A DNA stretch of 64,000 nucleotides from Cladopsammia gracilis (GCA_022457155.1 JAJGOT010000054.1:1192501-1256500); one strand, 5' to 3'; positions 55,541-64,000 are shown, counted from the first letter of the stretch. Notes: generated by a model from the letters alone, not told the origin. Numbers and translations: made by a program.

Positions 55541-57077
55541 AATTCACCTTTTCGGCGCTAGATTTCACGTGTAGTGTCACGTGACTTTTGATGTAAACAA
55601 ACCGCCAAAGTTCGGACATCCGTTCTGAGCCACGTACTACAAGTGTACGAACTACGAGTCGTTATTTCAAGTTCCCCTTAGTATATATTTTTTCCATTGC
55701 TTAAAGCCTTTGAAACTCGAATAGTTCCAGTTTCATAATGTCAAAGCAGAAGAATAAGCGCGACTTTAACACCATTAATGCGGCAGAACTTAAATAATAT
55801 TTGCAGGAACGTGGAGTTTCAGTATAAAGCGGATATTTAAACAACTGATTTAAAAACTTCGCTAGTGGAAATCGCCTCTGCAGTTGAAAGAATGGTTTTG
55901 CCAGTGGATCCAGATAATTTTGTAATTCATGATATGCTAATTCCTAATTCATTCTCCCTGAAGACCGGTGAACAACTTCACTGACTCGTCGCCGCCGTTT
56001 GGATTGCACGACAATTTTACTGATAATTTACCACTCCACTGATTACGACAAGCAGGAACTCACCGCTTACAAGTCATTTGACGATTATCGGTTATTCAAT
56101 GATGGGGATATCGTACATTTAGTTTTCTATGGAGGATTTTAGGGTAGACTAACCGTTTTCCGCGGGGAGCAAGGAAATCGGATACGTCTGCGTATAAAAG
56201 GCTACATACCAACCGCCAGAGGTCAAATTCTACAAGAGAACACCACGGGAAAATATTAATTTTGTAGATCCAAGCTTAGCAAAGAGAGTTCAAGCTTAAA
56301 AAGAAAGCTATTTAACTTGAAGAGATTTGAAGTTTGTCTCAGTCAAGGCTGTGATTTTAGCATTCATTCGCTTCGCTTTACAGCTGCGTAGAACTCGATC
56401 GATGTTTATGTTTCCTCCGTTGGCAATTTTGACAGTCTGGCGACTGTTTCGGTTTATGCCGCTATTTTTCATTCAGACAAAAATTGATTAACCTGAGCGC
56501 TCAGGAAAGATTCCAGATAACCATCATTGAATAAGCGATAATCGTAAAATGACTTGTATCAAAGCGGCGAGTCCCTGCTTGTCGTGGAGTGGAATATCGT
56601 ACAACCCAAACGGCGGCGACGAGTTGATTCTCTTCACGGTGTTCAGGGAGAATGGATTGGAAATTAGCAAATCGTGAATCAGTTATTAAATTGTCTGCAT
56701 CATTGGTTTTATCTTTTCGAAGTTTGGATCCAGTAGCAAATCCATTCTTTCAACTGCAGAGGCGATTTCCACTGGCGAAGTTTAGTCTGCTAATACTGAA
56801 ACTCTACGTTCCAGCAAATATTTTTAAGTTCTGCCAAATTCATAGCGTTGAAATCGCTCTTATTCCTCTGCTTTAACATTTTGAACCTGGAACTATTCGA
56901 GTTTCAAAGGCTTTAAGCAACGGAAAAAATATATATTAACGGGAACTTGAAAATAGCGACTCGTAGTTCGTACACTTGTAGTACGTGGTTCAGAACGAAT
57001 GTCCGAACTTTGGCGGTTTGTTTACATAAAAAGTCACGTGACACTACACGTGAAATCTAGCGCCGAAAAGGTGAATT
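55541..57077. mobile_element. 1.5-kb palindromic transposon with SAP-domain arms
   Basis: The ends AATTCACCTTTTCGGCGCTAG and their complement face each other, and the two halves match almost to the centre (about 56300), so nearly the whole element is one palindrome. Each arm contains the 5' end of a gene with a SAP-like segment. It inserted between the convergent gene blocks, ending 12 bases from the protease stop codon. Confidence 0.85.
55738..56145 (+). pseudogene. SAP-domain transposon ORF fragment (mirrored on the other arm)
   Basis: ATG 55738 begins MSKQKNKRDFNTINAAELK, then a stop, then YLQERGVSV: a SAP-type motif (ELK.YL..RG). Later pieces in shifting frames include KNFASG, IHDMLIPNSFSLKTGEQL and YKSFDDYRLFNDGDIV. 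The mirrored arm (about 56900-56480, minus strand) carries the same sequence. It resembles the N-terminus of a coral transposon protein I have seen but cannot name with certainty. Confidence 0.5.
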
Positions 57078-57088
57078 ACATGGTGTGT

Positions 57089-57613
57089 TTACTGAACTTT
57101 GTGTTGTTCTTTTGATCCTTGTTTGGTTACATGGGTATGATATTTTTTTAGACTAAAAGGGAAGTGTTTTTCGATAAAGCGTTTTACAAGAAAATCATTT
57201 CGGTGCTTATTGCTAGAAAACCTATGTACAATGGTGTTCATACTAACATGGCGACAGCGAAATAAGGCATAGTACAAGCTATAATGCCCACACACTTTTG
57301 AGTTTATGCTTTGTAATGTCACAGAGTTAAACATCCACTGGGTAGAATTACTTTTCAAGAAATCAGTAAATGTTCCAGTATAATTGCTTGGCGGTAATCC
57401 GTAAGAGTCGAAAAATTCTCCCTCGCAATCCTTGGTGAAATAAAACGCAACCCAATGTGATCCGGGCTTGTCACTTGTATCCACATTTGCAATGAACAGG
57501 GCTGGGTAGGATGAAACACTGTTTGGTAGTTTATCTGAAGGATACACTCCTTGAAACACGCCTCGGGTATATTTATCCTTTCTCAAAATAAGCGTCAGTT
57601 GAACGGTATCCAT
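57089..57613 (-). CDS. Adenain-like cysteine protease
   Basis: 174 residues from ATG 57613 (MDTVQLTLILRKD), one base after the capsid stop. Catalytic His in KPGSHWVAFY, acid/structural block GEFFDSYGLPPSN, Gln/Cys block KVCGHYSLYY: the order and spacing of the adenovirus protease family (peptidase C5). It processes capsid precursors such as the pVI-like protein. The frame is intact. A palindromic transposon lies 12 bases past the stop, so the native 3' end is displaced. Confidence 0.88.
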   Translation of the reverse strand: MDTVQLTLILRKDKYTRGVFQGVYPSDKLPNSVSSYPALFIANVDTSDKPGSHWVAFYFTKDCEGEFFDSYGLPPSNYTGTFTDFLKSNSTQWMFNSVTLQSINSKVCGHYSLYYALFRCRHVSMNTIVHRFSSNKHRNDFLVKRFIEKHFPFSLKKYHTHVTKQGSKEQHKVQ

Positions 57614-57614
57614 T

Positions 57615-58949
57615 CTAGTTTGTAAAGTCGAACAAAACGTTCCGATTAGTGTCAATCTCAATCACGTTTTGAAACTCGGCGTAGACAATGAGGTTCACTG
57701 TGTTGGCAAGTGGCTGACTAAAATGAAGCTCGACTCGAAGGTTGCCTTGTTTTATAAGTTCAAAATGTTCACCCGGGCAGTGATCTGGGGACAAGTCAAA
57801 ACAGAAAGCGGTGTAACCAGAACCATAATCGCTTCTATTTATCTGGTTGCCTGTATCCTGGGCTAGCTTTCCACTTCCGGAAAAAAGGCTTTGATATCCA
57901 GCTATAATATTCTGACCACCGGCCTCGTCAAATTTGAGAAACAAGGGTTTTCGAGGAATTTGTTCCCCATCCACGTACACACCTACTTGAGTTAAGTTGT
58001 GATGTTTGAAGTTAAAGGGATTGGAGGTGTAAGTACCGTTAAATGCTTCTGTATCCACCAATACTAGTACTAAGCGCTTCGGAATGTGACCCAGGAAAAG
58101 ATTATCTGGGGTGAAATTACTGAATGCTTGTGGTATGGAAAGGACTTTGCAGTCAACTCGGCGAATCGAATATTTGGCAGTCGTTTGCTTTAGCGCAGCG
58201 GCATGTCCCAAACTAATGGAAGAGGCTACTTTAACTTTGCGAATGTACAGGATTGCTTCTGTGATAACCACCTTGAAGTTGGCACCTCCAGCTGATGACA
58301 GCAAGCAGAACGAATTCTTGGCTCTGTTGAGTTTAATTCTCAGATTGACTCCGTTCAGTATTAACCGGTCTTGAAAGAAAATATCGCTGTGTATCGGTCC
58401 CATCATGTCCACCGTATTACTCTGTTTCGTGAATTCATAGCGAGCCTTTAAACCCATGTTTGCATCGGCATCTTCAGCCACTGGATTAACTGCATCCATC
58501 TTTCCAGGGGTATCTTTGTAAAACATAGCCATGGACAATTGACTTGTTTTGGCCTCTTCCCCGTAGTTCGGCAACGTTTCAATCATGGCGCGATAAGGGT
58601 AGGTATTGGTTGATGGGGAAATAAGTCGCTCGTTCAAAGACACATCCACTTGTGAAAACAAGGAATGGAGAAAAAGGTTCACGGGCCCTACTTCTGTGTT
58701 TAGGTCTAAAGCAGTACCGTTTGCTTTCGTGATCTTGGCTTTAACAAACAACTGGGTTCGTGCTAGGTCTAGATATTCTTCCCCAGTTCCCGAGACATTA
58801 AATTCGATCGGACCACTGTTAGTTATGTTACTAAGGGGATGATATTCAATCCATTGTCCCTTGGTGATAGATGTTTGTGTAGCCGGAATCGTGAAAAGAT
58901 CGAGTTCCGATTTCGTACACTCTTGAGATTCGTGATGAACAAAAGCCAT
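57615..58949 (-). CDS. Major capsid protein (hexon-like double jelly-roll)
   Basis: 444 residues from ATG 58949 (MAFVHHESQECTKSELDLF). The frame is open further upstream, but that part overlaps the pVI-like gene out of frame and is not typical. The N-terminal motif SELDLFTIPATQTSI, EYHPLSNI, LFLHSLFSQVDVSLNERLI, and the C-terminal block FDLSPDHCPGEHFELIKQG with VELHFSQPLANTVNLIVYAE are typical of Polinton/adintovirus capsid proteins. The frame is intact. Neighbours are pVI-like upstream and protease downstream. Confidence 0.88.
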   Translation of the reverse strand: MAFVHHESQECTKSELDLFTIPATQTSITKGQWIEYHPLSNITNSGPIEFNVSGTGEEYLDLARTQLFVKAKITKANGTALDLNTEVGPVNLFLHSLFSQVDVSLNERLISPSTNTYPYRAMIETLPNYGEEAKTSQLSMAMFYKDTPGKMDAVNPVAEDADANMGLKARYEFTKQSNTVDMMGPIHSDIFFQDRLILNGVNLRIKLNRAKNSFCLLSSAGGANFKVVITEAILYIRKVKVASSISLGHAAALKQTTAKYSIRRVDCKVLSIPQAFSNFTPDNLFLGHIPKRLVLVLVDTEAFNGTYTSNPFNFKHHNLTQVGVYVDGEQIPRKPLFLKFDEAGGQNIIAGYQSLFSGSGKLAQDTGNQINRSDYGSGYTAFCFDLSPDHCPGEHFELIKQGNLRVELHFSQPLANTVNLIVYAEFQNVIEIDTNRNVLFDFTN

Positions 58950-59409
58950 GCTTACTTTGAAAAAAATATTCCAAATTTTGTCCGGGCTTCTTCTGCTGCG
59001 GAAATGTTTTCCGTTTCTTGCCTGGTGGCGAACTGTTTTTTCTAGGCTGTGCTTTCCTTTTTGTAGCTTTTTGACCCGCACCTGACTGCGCTTGCGAGGG
59101 ATTCTGGGAAGCAAGTTCACTGATAGCTTGTTTGGCTCGTTTGCCAACCACCGTTTTTAATTGTTTTCCATCCATCACATCTTGAGCAATATTGACACCG
59201 GTTTGCAACGCTTTTTTACCAAGTATTCTAGCACCCTGTTTCAGGTGAGGCACCGCCCAGCGAAAAAGACCTCTAAATATGGAACCTAAGCCATATCCTC
59301 GCTGAAATCGAGCTCCATGAAAGGCTGGTAAATTTCCACCTTTTTGTTTGGCTTGATCTAAATAATACTGTTCGTACAACTTGTGATTTGGCGTATGAAT
59401 TTTCTTCAT
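58846..59409 (-). CDS. pVI-like minor capsid protein
   Basis: 187 residues, start ATG 59409, eight bases after the penton-like stop. The N-terminus is Gly/aromatic-rich (GARFQRGYGLGSIFRGLF), then an amphipathic helix (VPHLKQGARILGKKALQTG) and a Lys/Arg/Pro/Gln-rich tail, a layout like adenovirus pVI and its Polinton counterparts. The last 35 codons overlap the capsid gene. In another frame a TAA sits just before the capsid ATG, after a poly-T tract near 58960, so the extended tail may result from a homopolymer change. Confidence 0.7.
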   Translation of the reverse strand: MKKIHTPNHKLYEQYYLDQAKQKGGNLPAFHGARFQRGYGLGSIFRGLFRWAVPHLKQGARILGKKALQTGVNIAQDVMDGKQLKTVVGKRAKQAISELASQNPSQAQSGAGQKATKRKAQPRKNSSPPGKKRKTFPQQKKPGQNLEYFFQSKHGFCSSRISRVYEIGTRSFHDSGYTNIYHQGTMD

Positions 59410-59417
59410 GTCACTCT

Positions 59418-60170
59418 TTAAAAGTACGGAGGTTGACTCTGACGAAAATGAAGTGTTAGCAACACTCTCCCAAACTCAAATGGTACAGACTCTCCGGTGT
59501 CCCGCTTTATATTGACTTCGATCGTCTCGAATTGCTTTCTGCTGACAGGTACGTATTGCGGGCGCACGAATGATTTGTTGATTCGTTCCCCATCTTTCCC
59601 TTCCACGGGAATAATTCGAAGCAAGGGAACTAGTGTGTCTCCGACATATTGCGGTTGAATAATATCGCAATAAATGTAAAGATCGTGAAAACCGTGTTCC
59701 AAATCCACTTCTCTAGGACCCTTGGTTGTCTTTGAAATCACTTGTTCCGGTGAAAATCCCAGAAAATATCCGAATTTGTCAAAATTCACTTCGGAGTTAT
59801 TTTGCACATGAACTGTCACCTTTCTACTGATAGTATCATAGGAAAATGACACATCATTGTTGAAACGGTGTTCGTTATCGATCGACTCTTTCATTTTTGC
59901 AAGGATATCTTGAGTGGTAGGATAATGGCCTGGTGAAATTATCAGGGTATCCCACATACCGTGGAGTTTTTCATTCCGAACGAAAAATCTCAAGTCTTGA
60001 ACATTATTCCAGCTATGTGGATAGTGGATTTCGGTTAACGCCACTTCCCATTCGCCTGTCAGATTAATGGTCTGTGGTAATCCAACCCGATACTCTGTTA
60101 ATGTGTTATTTGGAAATTTGTCCAGACTACTATTACTGGGGAGATGTAGATAAAACTGTGTTACCTCCAT
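59418..60170 (-). CDS. Penton-like minor capsid protein
   Basis: 250 residues, single jelly-roll type. MEVTQFYLHLPSNSSL, VGLPQTINLTGEWEVALTEI and PHSWNN near the N-terminus; DLYIYCDIIQPQYVGDTLVPLLR in the middle; IEVNIKRDTGESVPFEFGRV near the C-terminus. The pattern matches Polinton penton homologues and the decayed copy at 20157-21129. A TATA-like box is about 45 bases upstream. It would form the vertices of the capsid. Confidence 0.85.
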   Translation of the reverse strand: MEVTQFYLHLPSNSSLDKFPNNTLTEYRVGLPQTINLTGEWEVALTEIHYPHSWNNVQDLRFFVRNEKLHGMWDTLIISPGHYPTTQDILAKMKESIDNEHRFNNDVSFSYDTISRKVTVHVQNNSEVNFDKFGYFLGFSPEQVISKTTKGPREVDLEHGFHDLYIYCDIIQPQYVGDTLVPLLRIIPVEGKDGERINKSFVRPQYVPVSRKQFETIEVNIKRDTGESVPFEFGRVLLTLHFRQSQPPYF

Positions 60171-60210
60171 GATGACTAGAAGTCAAATGATATTGTTACA
60201 TAGGGAGGGC

Positions 60211-60220
60211 TTATTTTATA
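60211..60220 (-). promoter_or_regulatory. TATA-like box upstream of the penton-like gene
   Basis: TATAAAATAA on the minus strand about 41-50 bases before ATG 60170; likely start of the penton-to-protease transcript. Confidence 0.5.
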
Positions 60221-60258
60221 ATTTACCACGCTACAACTATTTCATATAAAATCATACC

Positions 60259-60264
60259 TTTATT
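60259..60264 (-). terminator. Polyadenylation signal of the integrase gene
   Basis: AATAAA on the minus strand, 14 bases past the integrase stop. Confidence 0.55.
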
Positions 60265-60277
60265 CACACAATGCCTT

Positions 60278-61348
60278 TTACAACTTTGAAATATTACTTT
60301 CCGCTACCCAACTATTAAATTTATTTGGGTAACCTTTCCATTTTACAAAATATTCAACTAAGCCTTTACGCTTTCTCTTGCGTAAGATCTTTTCCACACG
60401 ATAAACATCGTCATTCTTGATAATTTTCTGTAGTTCAGATTCGTAAAATGTTCCATCTAAGATCTCCCCTGCATCATCTTTCAGTTTATAGACTGGTACT
60501 TGACGCGACATTCGTTTGTACACAGTAAAAATTTCTTCGGTAAAGTTAGGAAGGTAAGACTTTTCAAAGAGTCGCTTCGCTTTGCTGATTCTTACACGAT
60601 CCCCCACTGCAAGTTTGAAACGAACAAGCTTGTGTACATCATCTCCATACAACGTTTCCCATACTTTGGTTTCGTTGGCCTTGGTAACCTGGCTTGGTTT
60701 CATTTTAATACTGCGATGGTAGGTATGATTGTAAGATGATACTAACTGTGGTAGCACATCTATATACGTAAGTGTGTTTTTAGCAGTAAAAAATTTGTAC
60801 ATTTTTCCCTTAAAAGAACGGTTGAATCTCTCAACCACCGACGCCTTTAATCCCGAGTTAGTTGTGAAAAAATCAATGTTGTTGTCACGAAGAAACTTCA
60901 GGAACACACGATTAAGAAACTCCGTGCCTTGATCCGTTTGAAGTTTAAGCGGTTTGCGACCAGAAGATAGAATCGTTCGAAAGGCCTTGACTAGCTCTTG
61001 ACCCTCTTTTGTCTTCAAAGGAAGGACCCAAGCATACTTGCTAAAGACATCTAGACAAGTGAGGAGGTATTTGTAACCCTTGTTATATCGACTTAGACTT
61101 TGAACATCCACCAAATCAGCTTGGAATTGAGCATTTATGCCGGGAACAATGACTCTACTTCTCTTGTAATGTCTACGCGCGGGTTTATGAAGCGTATAAA
61201 CGTCTTGCTGACTCAACCAATCTTCAACTTGTTTACGAGAAATCTTGCTCTTTCCTTTCTCTTTGACCGCCCTGTAAACAGCATCCAAACCACCGAAACT
61301 TGCGGGATGACTCGGATCGAGGTAAATGCTGGCGAGAGTTTTCTCCAT
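60278..61348 (-). CDS. Polinton integrase (DDE type) with chromodomain
   Basis: About 356 residues from ATG 61348 (MEKTLASIYLDPSHPASFGG); an upstream in-frame start at 61396 is possible. DDE residues sit in FQADLVDVQ, LQTDQGTEF and ASVVERFNRS. The C-terminus is a chromodomain (YRVEKILRKRKRKGLVEY, VKWKGYPNKFNSWV), as in many retroviral-type integrases that target chromatin. Polinton integrases make the 6-bp target duplication seen here. The frame is intact. Confidence 0.92.
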   Translation of the reverse strand: MEKTLASIYLDPSHPASFGGLDAVYRAVKEKGKSKISRKQVEDWLSQQDVYTLHKPARRHYKRSRVIVPGINAQFQADLVDVQSLSRYNKGYKYLLTCLDVFSKYAWVLPLKTKEGQELVKAFRTILSSGRKPLKLQTDQGTEFLNRVFLKFLRDNNIDFFTTNSGLKASVVERFNRSFKGKMYKFFTAKNTLTYIDVLPQLVSSYNHTYHRSIKMKPSQVTKANETKVWETLYGDDVHKLVRFKLAVGDRVRISKAKRLFEKSYLPNFTEEIFTVYKRMSRQVPVYKLKDDAGEILDGTFYESELQKIIKNDDVYRVEKILRKRKRKGLVEYFVKWKGYPNKFNSWVAESNISKL

Positions 61349-61529
61349 CGCAGAACTCAGAGTTTTGTACAATGACTTTGCCACCACAACAAGCAAATAC
61401 GCAACGAATGCGATTAAAAATTCTCTCTAGTGCAAGGGAGGGTGAAGGTGGACAGCAACCCATCACTAGTGACTTCTCTGACGATCGGAACTCAAATGAC
61501 TATTCTTTCCACAGTGCTCACTTATATGT

Positions 61530-61820
61530 CTATTCTCCTATCTGGGTGAGAGTGGGAACGAGAAACTGGAATAATCGTTCCCAGTCCTCCTCGGTCAATC
61601 CTAATTGTTCGGCAAAATTTAAAAATACCAATAATCTTCCCCAATTAACTTGCGTGAATACTTCAGAATGGAGTTGTTTTAACTTGCTCAGTTTCGACCC
61701 CGGTAGATCGCAAAATCCCTCCTTCGATAACATAATTTCAGGTGTAGTAAAACTTATACTTTGTGCTACAAGGCGGTATAGGTCAAAACGAAATCGAAGC
61801 GAGGAAGGTCTTATACACAT
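61530..61820 (-). CDS. Short Bcl-2-like (BH1) protein
   Basis: 97 residues from ATG 61820; the same frame is open to 61886. The block VFTQVNWGRLLVFLNFAEQL fits the BH1 motif of Bcl-2 proteins (NWGR plus hydrophobic helix), followed by a helix (TEEDWERLFQFLVPTL). The usual BH2 Trp motif and a C-terminal membrane anchor are absent. Some animal DNA viruses encode Bcl-2 homologues that block apoptosis; here the role is inferred from BH1 alone. It lies between integrase and the Cys/His protein with its own TATA box. Confidence 0.6.
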   Translation of the reverse strand: MCIRPSSLRFRFDLYRLVAQSISFTTPEIMLSKEGFCDLPGSKLSKLKQLHSEVFTQVNWGRLLVFLNFAEQLGLTEEDWERLFQFLVPTLTQIGE

Positions 61821-61865
61821 GTTAACTGAGAAAGAGACAAACACACACTGACTCAAATAAACATG

Positions 61866-61881
61866 CTTTATTACTTTTATA
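61866..61881 (-). promoter_or_regulatory. TATA box and AATAAA in one short segment
   Basis: TATAAAAGTAATAAAG on the minus strand. TATAAAAG lies about 55 bases before ATG 61820. AATAAA within it can end the upstream Cys/His gene, whose stop is at 61877. Confidence 0.5.
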
Positions 61882-62491
61882 GACACAATTTGTTTTGAAT
61901 AGCATTAATTACAACGTCAAGGTCCATTGGTTGTTCTTCTTTTCTAACAACAGTCTCAGGGCATTGAACCTCAATTTGGCTGTCAATTTCCATAGCACTG
62001 GAATCTTTGCACTTCAAGCCACAAGGCCCGTAGTAAATAGTATACAGGATACGACTTTTAAGATCTTCTCCGCAATCATCGAGTTCCAAGGAGGTAAGGT
62101 ACATACTGGTCCAAGGTAGCTTTGGTAATTCAGTCACGTACGCTTCCCATGACTTGGCTAACTTGAAACCAAGAGCGCTGCACACGCTTTCGGCGGTTTT
62201 CATGACGATGTTGAGATCGATGTTTTCCACCACATCTTCTCGGTAATACATCCACGCATCTTCGCTATCCATCATGAGACATGAGTGTTGCCTTTGACTT
62301 GGGTGTTGAATAGCGCAACCATAACAGCGATCCACTTTTGCTTCTTGGATGAGAGAATCAAGCATTGCGGCGTACGTAAGCTGGAACACATGGCCGATAA
62401 GGCTAGCTATCTTTTGCCTTTGGACTTTTTCAACTTCATCTACTGTCAGAAAAGGTTTAGAGCTCGATTCGACTTGAATGTTTGGAACCAT
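61877..62491 (-). CDS. Cys/His-rich Polinton accessory protein, function unknown
   Basis: About 204 residues from ATG 62491 (MVPNIQVESSSKP); the open frame extends upstream into the terminal repeat. It contains RCYGCAIQHPSQRQHSCLM, a likely zinc site (C-X2-C...H...H-X-C), then AWMYYREDVVENID and a Trp/Pro block (LPKLPWTSMYL). I recall similar C-X-G-C...HPSQ..H motifs in cnidarian Polinton-like loci, but no function is known. It is the gene nearest the right terminal repeat. Confidence 0.55.
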   Translation of the reverse strand: MVPNIQVESSSKPFLTVDEVEKVQRQKIASLIGHVFQLTYAAMLDSLIQEAKVDRCYGCAIQHPSQRQHSCLMMDSEDAWMYYREDVVENIDLNIVMKTAESVCSALGFKLAKSWEAYVTELPKLPWTSMYLTSLELDDCGEDLKSRILYTIYYGPCGLKCKDSSAMEIDSQIEVQCPETVVRKEEQPMDLDVVINAIQNKLCL

Positions 62492-62574
62492 CTTGTAATA
62501 ACGATTACGACTGAGAGTAATAAAATTTCCAGCAAGCTCAAGTTGACTCAGAAATGATAATGCTTTCAAAATTT

Positions 62575-62873
62575 TGCGCTTTTTATTCAAACAGACAATA
62601 CAAAGCTTAAGATCCAATCAGGGTGTGAATAAAGCGGGCAAATTTGGACAAATCTATTGTTCCTATTGTTTCAGAATAACACAAAAGGAATAGGTATAGG
62701 TATAGGTAGTTTATTACATATGCAGGAAATCCAAATAAGTATACAACAAGACAAAAGGTATAGGTAATGACGTCATGATTGAGCATAGCTAATGAGGGGA
62801 ACGCAAAGGGAACGCATAGGGAACGCAAAGGGAACGCAGTAACAAGGCTTAAATCTAATGGCCCTATACTACT
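62575..62873 (-). repeat. Right terminal inverted repeat of the Polinton
   Basis: About 299 bases, the reverse complement of 37658-37956, ending ...GGCCCTATACTACT before the target duplication CCAGAT. Confidence 0.92.
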
Positions 62874-62879
62874 CCAGAT

Positions 62880-64000
62880 ATTGATGACGTTCAGGCAACA
62901 ATGAATGACGGGGAGCCCGGTCTAATGAAGGCATTGGATACATTCTTAAGGAACAGCACTAAACTGCGGTGTCTAGGACACTTTCGCAAGAACGTAAAGG
63001 ATGAACTCTCTGCACTTGGCATTCGAGGCGACCAACAAAAGTACTTCCTGGATAAAGTGTTTGGCTTTGTGTGTGGAGATGTTAGAGTTGAAGGCCTTCT
63101 TGACGCTAGAGATGAGGAAGAATTTGACTCTCTTCTTTTGGCGTGCAAACGTGAGATGACGGAGACAGAAATATCAAATATGCCCTCATGCAGAACCATC
63201 TTTTCACAACTTGCTTCAGAAACATGGACATATCATGAAGAAATCAATGATCCTGGGCGTGCGAATTGAAGCAGGGCTAGACAGAAATGACAGCTGCACT
63301 TCCAACGATGCCGAGAGCAATAACCATGTCCTTAAAAGTGCTGCCGATCACGAGGAGATGTCTGCCGTTGAATTCATTAGTTTATCTAAGTCAGTAGCCC
63401 TTAACCAGCGCCAGGAAGTTACCAGAGCTATCCTGAAGAAGGGGGATTACCGATTTAAGAGCGAATATTCCAGTTTGGAAATGGAAGAGAGCAAGTGGTT
63501 CATGATGTCAAAAGAACAGCGAACGAGGCATCTACAAAAAGTTCTTTAGACACCAGTCAAGACGAAGCAGTCAAAGGAATCTGGACCTTCGTTGTCTGTC
63601 TCTTCCTTGTCAGCAAAATTGGAAAAACCGCAAACATTGCTTCATTGCATTTGGGCAAAGGCACACCAACTTCTTACCACAAGTGGAAGCATTTCGCAGT
63701 TACCATCTGATGCCCAATCTGATGAGCAGTCCACTCTTACACCGAAGCGCTTCACTGTACACAGCGAATCCAAGCCAGATTCTCCAAATGTTGTGAAGCT
63801 ATTTGCAGATGGGTCGATGGAGTGCCCTTGCATCATGTTCAAGTCAAACTCAAAGATTTGCTCCCATTCGGTTGCTGTCGCTGAAAAGGAAATTAAAATG
63901 TCCTTGCCATTTATCTTGACTGGGTGCACACATCAGAAAGTAATTGCAGCATCTATAACTTGTCCACTAAAAATATCAATGTCCGAGCTGCAGGCCAAAA
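62880..64000 (+). pseudogene. MULE-like transposase gene, 3' part
   Basis: It resumes the frame broken at 37657. NDGEPGLMKAL supplies the second catalytic Asp, LRCLGHFRKNVKDEL follows, and DAESNNHVLKS contains the likely catalytic Glu. A SWIM zinc finger (MECPCIMFKSN...ICSHSVAV, about 63815-63875) is typical of Mutator-like transposases. The frame shifts between 63211 and 63269 and meets TAG at 63547-63549, so the copy was already decayed or has decayed since. It continues past the window edge. Confidence 0.7.

Larger units (their letters stand above)
37658..62873. mobile_element. Polinton/adintovirus-like element, 25,216 bp
   Basis: Ends are AGTAGTATAGGGCC and GGCCCTATACTACT, flanked by the identical 6-bp repeat CCAGAT (37652-37657 and 62874-62879). 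AG...CT ends with 6-bp duplications are the hallmark of Polintons. Gene content agrees: B-family polymerase, chromodomain integrase, adenain-like protease, packaging ATPase, major capsid, penton-like and pVI-like proteins. Plus-strand and minus-strand gene blocks converge near 55.5-57.1 kb. Four later insertions (LTR element, LINE, MITE, palindromic transposon) and a missing polymerase C-terminus make it defective. Confidence 0.93.

Noticed and set aside
58950..59147. Upstream extension of the capsid ORF (66 residues)
   Set aside because: It overlaps the pVI-like gene out of frame, is highly basic and is absent from the typical capsid N-terminus; ATG 58949 fits better.

Overview
The window is eukaryotic, intron-bearing, transposon-dense DNA. 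The closest fit is an anthozoan cnidarian, probably a stony coral. This is an inference from the mix of elements: Polinton/adintovirus-like elements, a Penelope-like GIY-YIG fragment, a tRNA-headed SINE, long foldback MITEs and frequent TACATGTA palindromes. No ordinary single-copy host gene could be recognised. Nearly all coding sequence belongs to mobile or virus-like elements at different stages of decay.

Layout. (1) 1-2.5 kb and 17.9-21.1 kb, minus strand: two blocks of a degraded, divergent Polinton/adintovirus-like element. The right block has penton-like, pVI-like, hexon-like and FtsK/HerA-type ATPase relics, all frameshifted. The left block is a tight run of small basic proteins, two pairs of which overlap at ATGA. 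They may be halves of one element split by 15 kb of later insertions. (2) 2.6-17.9 kb: a LINE reverse-transcriptase relic, a 9.3 kb inverted repeat with satellite arrays in both arms and a truncated Penelope-like element in one arm, a TTAA-target MITE with a nested second MITE, and a PIF1-like helicase relic. (3) 22.1-32.4 kb: nested foldbacks. One holds a 4,982-bp element with a 9-bp target duplication and a small four-exon gene with two SUMO-interacting-motif-like exons. (4) 33.8-37.66 kb continuing at 62.87-64 kb: a multi-exon MULE-like transposase gene (SIM-like N-terminus, DDE residues, SWIM finger), cut in two. (5) 37,658-62,873: the interrupting element, a complete-ended 25,216-bp Polinton with ~299-bp inverted repeats starting AGTAGTATAGGG and an exact 6-bp target duplication (CCAGAT).

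Inside the Polinton, the plus strand carries a spliced gene that joins an acidic N-terminus and C2H2 zinc fingers to a B-family DNA polymerase, then a small zinc-finger protein, the packaging ATPase and two uncharacterised genes. The minus strand carries the adenain-like protease, major capsid protein, pVI-like protein, penton-like protein, a chromodomain integrase, a short Bcl-2-like BH1 protein and an uncharacterised Cys/His-rich protein. The element is no longer autonomous. Its polymerase is frameshifted, split by a nearly intact CR1/L2-like LINE and lacks the C-terminal palm motifs. A MITE separates the ATPase Walker motifs. An intact Gypsy-type LTR retrotransposon with identical LTRs sits in a polymerase-gene intron, and a 1.5-kb palindromic transposon sits between the two gene blocks. 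The nesting order is MULE-like gene, then Polinton, then LTR element, LINE and MITEs.
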